DNA of 64,000 bases from assembly GCA_013397845.1 (NCBI GenBank), contig VZTG01005248.1, forward strand, positions 496,357-560,356. Direction: 5' to 3'. Origin of the DNA: Melanocharis versteri. Lineage: Eukaryota > Chordata > Aves > Passeriformes > Melanocharitidae. Of the stretch, positions 36,120 to 47,306 are shown piece by piece. Position 1 is the first letter of the stretch. Each line of letters opens with the position of its first letter. Made by a program: the position numbers and the translations under genes. The notes under the pieces are model-generated. The model saw only the letters and a program-made list of their open reading frames with translations. It was not told the DNA's origin and did no database searches.

Positions 36120-38232
36120 AAACCTTCCTCTTAAAGCATTGCCATGTCCCCAGGCAAGACACCTTGTGTAAATCTTTAGGTGAAAATAATTAGCCATTGG
36201 AAGCATGTACCTAGAAATATAGGAACATCCCTGGCAGCAGAGAGCATTAAGTCAAAGGTGAGTATCTGTCTAGATATTTTCTAGTGCAATGAAGGACACA
36301 GAGCAGGTGCAGGAACTCTTTTGAAACCCCATGGCTGTGTGTGAAGAGCATCACACATGGTAAAGATGGTCCCTTGTGGCCTTGAAGGATGAGATTTTCC
36401 TGAGACCAAGTGCTAAGAATTGAGCAGAGCAACATGGATAGTTCTTGAGGGAAGGAATGAAGTTCAGTGTCCAATGAACTCATTGTGTGTCACTTCTCCT
36501 CTGTACTCTGGAGACAGGTTGGCCTTCAGATAAAAAGGGAGCAGTGAGGTGCTCTGATCTGCTCGGCCCAACGCCACAGGCAGAGCAGATGAGATGACTG
36601 TGAGCTTGCAAAGCTTCTGAGAGGGACAGGAGAGAGATTTTGCAGATTAAAATCCTTGTGTGTGCAATAACTACAATCTCAAAACCATTCAATGAGAAGA
36701 ACTAACATCCGAGGACAGATTTCAAAAGTTATTTAAGCATCTGAAGAGGCAGTGAGGTTCTTCATGTTAATTTTTAACAACCCCTTTTGTGTCCCTGCAT
36801 TCCCATAGTTTTACCAGTACACCTGCTCCTGGGGAGCCAAAGCAAGCAAGGTACTGTGGCTGGGCTTGATACTTAGGGATGCACCAAGTTTGAGCCATGT
36901 TACCATATGGACTAATTAGAATTGAGACAACTGTGGGTATTACAAATCAGCAAGGTACTATCAGAAAGGTACTTGTCTTGAGTCACTGCAGAAGGAAAGC
37001 TATGATGGGATTCCCAAACACAGAGGACAGCAGACAGCAGCAATGCTGATGTGCATCTGAGGAGAAACAAAGACAGAGTCAAGGGTGAACATACAGCTTG
37101 GTCCAGAAGCCATCAACAAGTTAACAGTCACGATAAGATCCAAATGTATTTGGCACAAGGGGCAAATTCTTCTATTTGCAATCAAAGCAGTTTACTTTAT
37201 GAAAAGGTGACACTTCTAACATTAAAAAAATAGCACAAAGAAAACAGCAGGACAAAGCTCTCAAGAGAAGCATTATGTCAATGCACTTGCAAAGCAATGT
37301 TCACCATGAGATCGGTTTGTGACACAGGAAATAAATGAACTAATATTGTGTTTCAAAACAGATACTGGAAATGAGGACAATGTAATCATAGCAAATGCAT
37401 ATAAAAACAATTAATGACGGTCTGATTCTAAGGCAGAGAATTCAGCTTGCTTTGTACATTGGGCACGCCACAAGCTGATCTAACAGAAAGATATTAACAT
37501 GGAGGTATAAGAGGTGTTACTTTTGTGTGGGTTTTTAAACACCCAGGAGAATTCTTCCATGCTCCAGGGTCAAGAACAGCCTACAAATCGTGATACACAA
37601 ATGGGTACATCTTCTGAACAGAAGGCAAAAGACTTTCTTACAAAATGAAGTACAAAAGTACTTAATGAGCTCAGATACATTAGGGATGTACCACATCACA
37701 TTGATATTAATCCCATGAAAAAACACATCATGTGAAATCCCATAGCATTGAGAAATAGAAAAAAAAAGAAAACATAGGTGTATGGGAAAGTTAGTTGTTA
37801 AGGAGCAACTTTTGCTAAATTATATGCTCACCAAAATAAGAACAAATACATTCCTAGGTGGGAGGTTTAAGTGTAAGCAGTGCCCCAGAATGACAACCAT
37901 GAAAAAAAAAAGAAAAAAGAAAAATTCTGACCCTAAGGCAAAGGTTATGCAAAGTGGAGCATCTTCAAATCCCTGCTTACAAGGCAGATGTCTGGAACTG
38001 CCCCAGCGTTCAGCCCAGCTGCTGCAGCTGCCATCTAAGAAGTCCTAGAGGGAAAGTGTGAGTCAGGAGCTGATCTGCTGATATACATACTGGAAAAACA
38101 TTGGCACCTTTCAGGAAAGCACTTTCAGCCTAGAAGCATAATTTTACATATATAACCAAAAGAGAAAATAGATACACATAAATATAATTTTTTTTAGAAA
38201 TTGTTGCGGTGTTTCACATGATGTAATTCTGG

Positions 38233-38258
38233 GCTGGCACCTTATGCTGGCACCTTAT
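38233..38258 (+). repeat. 13-bp perfect tandem doublet
   Basis: GCTGGCACCTTAT occurs twice head to tail with no mismatch, consistent with a small slippage duplication. Confidence 0.95.
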
Positions 38259-40275
38259 TACAGAGAACAGAAATAAAAGTGTATTTCATAGGCTTACCTT
38301 CATCTGGAGGTTGGTAAGAAGAAATCACAGTTTAAATAAGACAGAGAATTAAGGTTTCAAAAAATTGCAAGTTCATTAAGAGCTGGAAATAGATTAGCAT
38401 GGCATTTTTGAGCCTTACTCCCAAAGATGTCGTTTGGTTCAGCTGCAAGTCAGTGGTCTGATGGTAGTCAGTTAGAGCAAGAGGAGTATTTTTATGCATT
38501 GCTTATACTGAGTGAAATTGTGTCAATTAAAGAGACTTAATTACAATTAAAAATCACATCAACTAACATCATAGCGGTCCCTCCTGTCCCTAAATTCAGT
38601 TTTATTGCCTCCAGTTCTCAAATTCATTGAATCTCTCTTCCCTTGAGAATGGCTGGAAGAGGTGGGATGTGCTGGTGTTTTGGAATTTAAAGCCCCGTGA
38701 TCCCACAGGTAACTCAGCAGCACACATCACTGCAGACTGCTCCAGGACAAGGAACACGGAGTCCACAGCTGGTGTGACTTATTTCTTAGCTACACGTCAA
38801 GGCTTCACAAGGCATTGCCAAAGAGGTTTGCAGAAATATTAACACAGTGCATAGCTTGATTTAGAGAAGTCCACGTGATGGTTCATTGTATTTCATTATT
38901 CTGACTCATGTCTTGTGTCAGGATCCAGAGAGAAAAGCCACTCTGGGCTTCATGTCATGTCACAGAAGAAAAGGACCCAGTCTTGTAAAAGGTACATTCA
39001 GCTGTGTCTGACAAACCTGGGCTCTGCTCTTGGCTCGCAGGGTGAGCCGGAGCCAGTCACTCATCATCCTCCACTTTACCTCCCCTGCCCGAAACACTGC
39101 TATCAGCCTCCCTTTGTGACGTTTTTTCAATGCATTAATGAGGAAACTACATATAAGTTCATCAAAGATCGTATCAACTGCATTGTCTGTGATTCTTCCT
39201 CAGCAGCTATTAGGTGCCCTTTTTCCCCCCCATAGTCTTCTTGACACCTTGTTCAGCCTCTGAATCTTATTTTTTTCTCTTTTCATCACAACCGTGTATT
39301 AAGGCATTTCTCCCTTCTGTGTGATGAAATGCTTTCCTAGGCAAACTATAAAATAACGGGATTCTAAGTAGTGCTCTGTAGTAGAAGATTAGTAATTTCA
39401 AGTCCCTTACTAAAATTAATATCTATATAAACATTTTGCTGTGAGGATGTTTGAATTAAAATGTGTGAGTTACTGCTCAGAAAAATAAATTAAACACTAA
39501 TCTTTTGAAAAAATGACAAAAAAAATAATCCTAATATTTTTGTATTGTCCTGTCATTTTGACACTTTTTTTCATTCTATTCGAATTAAAAGTGAGGAATC
39601 AATGTATCAAACATTCTTGAACTTAATTTTATGTTGGCCAGGACAAAATGTTTTCACTTCATCAGACACTAATCTTGCTTCCCCAGTGGGCATCATATTA
39701 GACAAATCATATTTTGGATCTTTTTCCTTCCTTTTGGCACCAGCATATCATGGGATTACCTCTCTCATATCCCATTTCAAGCTTTTCCTGATTGCTGGGA
39801 CACTGCAGTGGAAGGGAAGTTAATCAAGAATATTTCAGGTTAACCAACCAAGGGATTTTGTTTTCCAGTGGAATATTACAGAGGCAAAAAACATGTGGAA
39901 AATGTCGATTTTCTGTGAAACACTTTCGTAACCCCTCCTGTGCCGAGCAGGCTGGTGGAGGCTCCCCCGTGGCTGCAGTGGGCCAGGACAGGGAGAACTC
40001 CTGCAGGAGCCCCTCCCCACCGGCAGCGGTGCCAGCCTGCCCCTGCCCCTCTCACTGCACAGAATCTGGCGTTTTTCATATTCGTTTTTGTCCACTGCTT
40101 GACATTTTAGTCCCTTCCTCAATTGCTTTGCCGTCATGTTAATTAACAGTCAAGGCATTAGCACTGGCTACATTTTCATGACAGCCTCCAGGACTGGAAG
40201 CAATTAGTTCAATGCAGAACTACAACAAATACTGCAAAGTAAAGGCAGAGGTAGACCAGCTCCAAAACAGCAAAC

Positions 40276-40290
40276 AATAATAATAATAAT
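40276..40290 (+). repeat. (AAT)5 microsatellite
   Basis: Five perfect AAT units in an AT-rich setting. Confidence 0.95.
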
Positions 40291-41091
40291 AGTGCCAAAC
40301 AAGTTCCATCCTTCCTCCTTTCCTATGATGTTTATCAATTTGTCTTTACGTGCACTTTTTCTCTTCTTCCAAATAATGATTTTCCTGAGGGAACACACTG
40401 ATATAAGTTTCATACTCTGGTTCAATTCATATTCAGTTTGTATTTTTATTTCCTGCTTCATATTCATATTTGCAAGAACAAGAACTTCAAGTCAGCCTGC
40501 TCAGCTTTTCCTTCCAAGGCTTGGCAAACAAATGATTTTATTTCCAGAAGTGCTGAGCACCCGATGGCACCAGCTGAAGTCAGCAGAAGAAATGAGATGC
40601 TTTACAGTTCTGAAAACCACATCATTCATTTACTGGCATCTTAAAGATTTAAGAGACAATGTTTGTTTCCTGTTTTTTCTTGGCCTAAAATGATAGTGCT
40701 GCAAAACTCTTTGAGGCCAGTTCTCTCAGTCATTTTCCTCCATAATTCTTAAAAGTTCCCCAAAAGTGTGAGCAGAAAGGGAGCCTCGCTGAACTCACTG
40801 CTCAGTGCCCTTTCTTACAAGGCTCTTGCCACCTCTTCCCCTGCTGCATTTGGCTGGGGCCTGGTGTGATGCTCTGATTTGTTTCCTTGAGCATACTCAT
40901 ACCTTGGAGGCCTGGAGGGTTCCTTTAAATTGTGGGCAGACTCCTTGTGGTTAATAATCCATGAGGAGACACCTTGATTTCCTGGAGGTTTTAGATTCCC
41001 AGATGGTCATTTCCATCGTTCACCCTTCCATGGTAAGCAACTCATACCTCCGCTCTCTAGGTGCACATTGATAAAACCTGTATTTGAGGGG

Positions 41092-41145
41092 CATAAACAA
41101 GTGGCTGTGTGGTGCTTGGTTGCTGGCTAGGGTTAAACCACGGCA
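41092..41145 (+). mobile_element. ERVL LTR fragment, 3' end only
   Basis: The last 45-55 bp of the same LTR family as 29419-30032 are present, from GGCTGTGTGGTGCTTGG to TTAAACCACGGCA. It is closer to the typical family end than the full-length copy is. The rest of the LTR is missing on the left, and no internal sequence follows on the right. Deletion of a former solo LTR or extreme decay of its upstream part are the likely causes. The left limit is approximate. Confidence 0.72.
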
Positions 41146-44100
41146 TGCAGGAGAAAATATCTGTTGTGATTTCTTGGCCCTGGTTCGCATTTAGGTCATG
41201 CAGAACCCTTGGCAAAGTCTGTCTCTTGGCTCCTCATCCTCCCTCAGTGGCTGAGGCTCTTTCCTTCTGCCTCTGCTTTCCTGGTCTATCAATCTCTTTA
41301 TCCAGAGCTGCCCTCCTGTCTGCTTTCCAAAGGCTGGGACACCAGTGGTGGCACCTCAGGGACTTGCACCCAGGGACTCAGGCACCTGTTTTTCATTAGG
41401 ATAAGAAAATGTCTTATTTCAGTCTGCCACTGAAGACCTTTTTTTCCCCTGAGAACAGGAGAACTGAGTGGGGGAGATCCACTCTCCCTGGCAGAAGGGG
41501 AGTGCGTGCTGTGCGCTGACTCACCGGCAGCAGTGCCTCCTCCCAACTGAGACACAGCAGCAGAGGCTTGGAGAGGAGGCTGCTGTGAAAGGGAGGCACA
41601 CTGTGCATGAGCCTAAAATTGGGAAAATTATTATCTTGTCAATGGTGATTAAAAACTGGATTCCAGCAAAAGCTCAGTTGTACTGCATAATGCTTATCTT
41701 GGGAAATAAAAGCAGGGGTGGACCAAATGTCCAAATTTAATTTAAAGCATGAATAAATTTTCTAGATTTTTGTTCTACTGGAAACTCCTCATGCATGCAC
41801 TTCAGTATTTCATTCCTCCATTGTTTCTTAAATCTAGATATAGGTACACCTACAAGGGATAAAATGCAGTTAAACCATGCTAGTGAATTTTGGTAGCATT
41901 TAAGACAGAAAGACAAAAGACAAAACTGGAGTTTTTGTCTTCACTGCTGCAATCCCCAACCCTCTCCATTACCACAGACCCCTTTTTGTTAACACTGTCA
42001 TCTCCACCTTGTCTAGAGAACAGTGTGAGAACAGGGAAACTGAGGGTCATGAGTGACAGAAAAGAAAGGAAAGCTTAAGTACCCACAACATCCTGCAGTT
42101 CCCCTCCAAAGCACTCCTATCAGTGACAACTGAAATTCGTTAAACAGAGCAGGTAATGAGACAAAAACATGAATGCTCCAACTTGGTGGAAGTGAGAAAA
42201 GGGAAGAAGAGCATCCACAGCAGCTGTTCAAGTCTCCACAGAGCTCGTATAAAACATGATCAAAGTGCTCCATGCCCAAATTCTACAACTGAGATGCAGT
42301 GTCACACCATCACCATTGTATAGACTAATGAACAATGTCACATCTACATCTCCTGTGATAGCAGCCACCAGTGACAAAGAAATCTACCTAGCCTCTACCT
42401 AGCCATCATTGGGTTTAAAGTCAGATCATGAATCAGACGTGCCTAACTGTTGCGAAGCACAGAATGGGATACAAGAGCTTCCCAGAAAAGGATTTGCTGT
42501 TTGAATCTTTCCATCCTCATTGCTCGAGCTATGCCTGTCAATATTTCCTGGCTCCCACTGAGACCATTGGCTGCATTTCCTCTTTACAGAAGATCTGTTT
42601 CAAAACTAGTTTGCTATTTTCACCAAAAATGACACTTCCTGATCCTTCCTTCAAACCCAGAGCGTGCTGGTTTAAGAGAAGTACCGAACCACCTTAGATG
42701 TGAAAGCTGACATTCAGGTGGCAATACTGCCTTCCCCACCTCGCAGCAGTCAGCTGCTCCCTGAGCAGCACTCCTAGTGCTGCTGAAATGCCTCTTTGTC
42801 CCGCAAATCCCACAGTCATCTGCTGATTTTTAACCCACTTAAATGAGAGTCTGTGATGGCCACGAAATCTCCTACCACGGGAGATCAGTGAGGTATGGGT
42901 GGTTAGCAGGGCTGTATGCCCATCCTTGGACAAATACACAAACGAGGAGCAGGTGGGGAGGCCAGGCTCCTCATCAGTCACACAGCTGGGTTGGGAAGGA
43001 ACTGTGAGAACAGAAGAAACACAGTAATATGGAAGTGGCCAAGGCCACCCTGAAAGCTATGTGGGGCAACACCTACCCTGCTCACCTGGCATGCAAAAAC
43101 AGTTTGGATCTGATTCCCCAGTCCTTTTGCTCTCTTGCCTTCAGTTCCTCCTGTCCTAGTTTGTAAAAACAACATCCTCAGCTTATTTTTCCTCGTGGCT
43201 AACTTTCTTGCAAGCCCGATGGGCATAATGAGCATGAGAAAATATGTATCTGATGCTGGAATCACACTTTATGTGCTGGTGGCTGTTCTCATACATTGCA
43301 AATTTCTTTACCTGGTACAACTGTTTGGGGTCTGGTGTTATTGCAGACACACTGAAGATTTATATCCAGATTTTTGAAGGCCTAGAATGCTTACAAGTTT
43401 ATTTATTGTAATAGGATTTTTAATATTGAGAACATTGGTGCATAACCTAGAGGGAAAAGTATCTAACAGCTAAGACATGATGGTCCTTTTCTGGCTCAGG
43501 TCCTGAATTTATCTCCAATTACTCTGTAGCATGTTATTATATAGACTGCTGTTATCCTCACCATTACTATTCATGGTCAAGATCCCTCAGCATCATGTGG
43601 AATTTAACCACTGTAGGAGCTGCAAGGGTGGGAAGAAGGGGAATAAGGTTTCTGATGCTGAAGGAAGGCAGAGGGAAAGTCAGTGTTATGTCCTCCCTAC
43701 TAACCTTCAGTTTGGCTTCAGATTTTCGCAGGTACCACAAGCCCTCAGTATCCCACGGGATACACTTCCGACTGGGCAGAACCTCTGTACAAGCATCTCT
43801 GCCCCACAGCTGTGGGTCCCAGTTCCTGAGGGGGGTGGAGAAGAGTCACAGAGAGAGCCAAGGGAGGATCCCAGGATGTTACATTGCAGGTCAGTGAGAA
43901 CAGGAGTAGTAACAGCGTAGGAAACAATGTACTAACTCACTGGTTTGCATTGACCAGTCCTTAATTGCAGGCGAGACCTCAGTTGCAAGAAAGCACAGGT
44001 AAGTGCAAGCAGTAGTGACTGCCTGTTCCTACCCTGCCTTCCCGGAGGGGTTGTGCTGCTGCCAACCCCAGGAGGTACCTGAGGGCACAGAATAATTGCA

Positions 44101-44538
44101 CCCTGCAAAATACCGGGTTTATGTTCCAGGTTAGCTGGCCAGAGCACTAGATTGTAATCTGCCAGGTGACTGAAGAATTAAACCAAGCAATGCAGACCAT
44201 ATTTACTAATGTTTAATAATAGAAATACTTCCTCAATGCAGTAAACCTCTGCTTTATTAAAGTGTTCACTCTTTTCCATTAGGTCATTTGTACATTTTTA
44301 TGTGGTTGTCATTTTACCAGCAATTTTATTATCTGTAAAGACATATAGGATTTGTTCAGCAAGCTAATTACTCCGTATTTGTTGCTGATTAGTATTTTGC
44401 TTACAATAAATCCAGTCTTCCCTAGCAATATTTTCCAAGAAAATTTCTTACTGAGAGAACAATAAACTCTGGAGGGTCTGATCCTGCCTTGAACGAAAAG
44501 TAGTAGAATATAAACTTAATCTCAAAAAATTATAGCTG
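41146..44538. other. No gene; AT-rich low-repeat block at 44150-44420
   Basis: Mixed sequence with no supported coding region. 44150-44420 is AT-rich, contains a CTAATTAC motif near 44366, and lacks repeats; it is a candidate conserved noncoding element on texture only. Confidence 0.42.
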
Positions 44539-44681
44539 TTTCTCTACATGCCTTAAGTGGGTGTTTCCCAGAGATGGCACCAGGCAGCACAGTATGATCT
44601 AGGCCACTGCTCTGACAGGCACAATGTGCCCAGTACAGGTGACTGGGGGCAGAAATGAAAGAAAATCTTTCATTTCACCAA
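44539..44681 (+). repeat. 143-bp duplication, copy 1
   Basis: This segment is repeated at 44683-44825 with only two differences (TG versus CA near its start), so 141 of 143 bases match. It ends in a perfect 10-bp inverted repeat (GAAATGAAAG/CTTTCATTTC with a 5-nt loop, 44652-44676). A single N at 44682 separates the copies. That pattern is typical of two overlapping contig ends that were scaffolded without merging. Confidence 0.97.
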
Positions 44682-44682
44682 N
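44682..44682. other. Single N at the duplication junction
   Basis: One undetermined base lies exactly between the two 143-bp copies. Some assemblers insert one N where adjacent contigs have a negative gap. Confidence 0.99.
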
Positions 44683-44825
44683 TTTCTCTACACACCTTAA
44701 GTGGGTGTTTCCCAGAGATGGCACCAGGCAGCACAGTATGATCTAGGCCACTGCTCTGACAGGCACAATGTGCCCAGTACAGGTGACTGGGGGCAGAAAT
44801 GAAAGAAAATCTTTCATTTCACCAA
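44683..44825 (+). repeat. 143-bp duplication, copy 2
   Basis: Same length as 44539-44681 and nearly identical, including the terminal 10-bp inverted repeat at 44796-44820. The two differences could be allelic. Confidence 0.97.
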
Positions 44826-47253
44826 CTGGTTAATGTCTTCCATTGGTGTCGAAACCTTTTTCCTGGAAGGGGAAGTGAGGAGCCATCTGAATGCAGTTTT
44901 GTGTGATTAAATGTTGATGTGGGTTACGGTGCTTCTCCTCCCCATGTCCCATATCTTTGCCATCACAAGGAGGGGTGGACTGGTGTGTGTGGTGTTGCTC
45001 TTAGGAGTTCTGCACTTTAAAACTTCTTCAAAAGTCTCTGTGACAACATCCTCCAATATTCCAGAGAGCAAAGCAAACCCCTTGGGAGTGGAAACCTAGA
45101 AAATCCAACACCAAGGGGTCTTCAAAGTATTCCACACCTGTCTGGCCAATGAACTGAAGTTTAACTGCCGATTGTGGCAGCAAGTATGTCCTGTTGAGAA
45201 TCTTCCAACTCAGCCCCAGTGTCTGAGGCAAATCTCATGCATTTTGCATCCTGAGCTGCTGTTTGTTGACCATGAGGGGGGGGCTTTTTGTTTTGCCAAG
45301 TTATTAAGTGCCTTTTCACAGCAGGACACTTGCAGACTGTGATGCATCCCATACTGCATCTTCAGACCAATGAGTCTGCCACGTAACTAATATAGGGCTT
45401 ACTGATAGCAGATGTTATGCCAAGGAGGAGGTGCAGCACCAGGCAATGATGGCAGGAGGGGTAGATAAAACACATTGCACCCTGTTGCTTTAACTCCTTG
45501 GTGTCTGCCACAGGCTTGGGCCTATCTCCTTTTTTGCCCTCAAAGTAGCATATACAAAAGGCACTAGATTGTATGAAGATCCCCCTTGTGTGAGTTTGGA
45601 TGAATGGCCTCTGCAAATACCTGTGAATGTTCTTACAGAAATCGGAACCAGGAAACAAGAGTCTGAAGACTGGACAGAGGAGGGCAAGTCTGTGGAGTGT
45701 TCCCAAAGACTGCTGGGCTCTGGAGACGGGCAAACCTGATGAATCCACAAACCCAATAACTTCAGGACACTCAGCATCCACACAAAGTCACCAGCACATG
45801 CTGGCCTCACCAGTGGTCTGTGTTCCTTGCTCTGCACCCAGGAGGCTGGCAGATGCTTAATGTGGACATAACCCACCGCACATACACCTGCTGAGGAAAA
45901 GGGCTCACTGAGGGCATCTACCAAAAGCAGCCCAGAAGCTGGCAGTGCCTTCCAGTGACTCTCTGCTCCTGAGGACACAGCTGGGTTGGTCTCCCAGCTG
46001 CATCTCCCAGCACTGCCCATGAGGATGTGCACATGCTGGGTGAAAGCTATCAGCTGCTAATGGCAGAACCTCCATGGCCAACGAGAAACATGGACTCTAA
46101 GTTCACAGTTTATATCCCCCACCACATAAGGGGAAAAGGGACAGACAAAAATTTTTTTATTGTTAAATGTAAAGTCCTGAGAATATTTAATTGTTAATGG
46201 TGTGGCCTACTTGCCCACGTAAAGGTAATCACATTGTGCAAAAGGCATATGCTGCCCTAGCAAACACATTGGCTGCAGGAAACAAATGGATCCACTTCAG
46301 CGGGAAAGAAGAAAAGCATATGTTACTCTTCAAATTAAGAAAACCTTGTATTATTTATTAAGGTCAAGCTCAGAAATCCTGAGACCGCTGCAGAATAGCT
46401 GCTTGATGTCTGTCAGTGCAAAGATAAATGTTTTAAAATTAATTACAGGGAAAGCAAGCCATTTGTTTAAAAAGTCAACATGTTTCTAGTCGGCAAAATG
46501 TCCTGAAGTGATTTGAAATCTGTTAGCATTTTCATTTTTGTAATTACATTTTAAAATGACTGGAAGAAAAAAAAAATTTCAAGAGCTCAGATGGTGACAG
46601 AGGCAAATTTCTGACAAAGCTGGAATCCGCCATGCAGAAATACCCATAAGCAATAGTCTCTCTTGAGTCAGTAAAAGCTGATAGCAAACTGTACATTCCT
46701 GTTTTAACATATCTTGATTAAGTGTTTAGTACAGTGTTTAGTCGTGGGTCAGATACTGCAGGCTGTTCCCCTAGTTTTTCGATATCAGACTTTCATTTTA
46801 AATGCACCTTGACAGGTTTCCTTCAGATTGTGGGATATATTTAGCCCACAGATTTAGTTTTGGGAACAGCAGGAATAGGCATCGGTCCTTTGGTATCAAA
46901 TTCCAGCCTTGGGGGCTTGGGATGAAAAAGATGGAGAGATTACAAATATTTATGTAACTCTGAGATTTTAGATAGCCTCTTGCTAGCATTTTTGCATAAA
47001 GGAAAATCTGGGGTTTTTACAGGATGATGTACAAGAGGCCCTTGATGCCTGCAGCCCTGGCAGCACACACTCCTGGGCAGTGTTTTCAGTAAGGGTGGCT
47101 ATCACTAGGAGCCACCCCCTCACACACACTAAGCACAGGCATGGGTTTTTAACCAAGTGCTTAAAAATACCTTTAACTCACTGTGGTTTGTTGATAGAAG
47201 GAAGAAGGGAATAAATGTTATTTTGGGCAGAAATAGTGACTAACAATTGGAGA
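44826..47253. other. No gene supported
   Basis: 45360-46035 holds two overlapping minus frames of 139 codons (45362-45781) and 180 codons (45490-46032) with no recognisable domains. 46140-46500 is AT-rich and repeat-free and resembles a conserved noncoding element in texture. There is a G run at about 45276-45283. Confidence 0.42.
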
Positions 47254-47306
47254 ATGTCTTCTGGACATGGGGTGTGTCCACCCTTGGAGACACGTCCAGA
47301 AGACAT
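47254..47306. other. 53-nt stem-loop (inverted repeat)
   Basis: ATGTCTTCTGGAC (47254-47266) and GTCCAGAAGACAT (47294-47306) are perfect 13-bp inverted arms. Inside, GTGTGTCC (about 47272-47279) can pair with GGAGACAC (47286-47293) with one mismatch, after a 5-nt bulge, around a 6-nt loop. The fold works on either strand. It is shorter than a typical animal pre-miRNA, and no transposon ends flank it. Confidence 0.85.

Larger units (their letters stand above)
36120..41091. other. No gene; short simple repeats only
   Basis: Mostly AT-rich sequence without a coding signal. An A-rich run lies at 37901-37925. 13-bp and trinucleotide repeats are listed separately. The longest frame (40292-40693 plus, 133 codons) has no recognisable domain. 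Confidence 0.45.
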
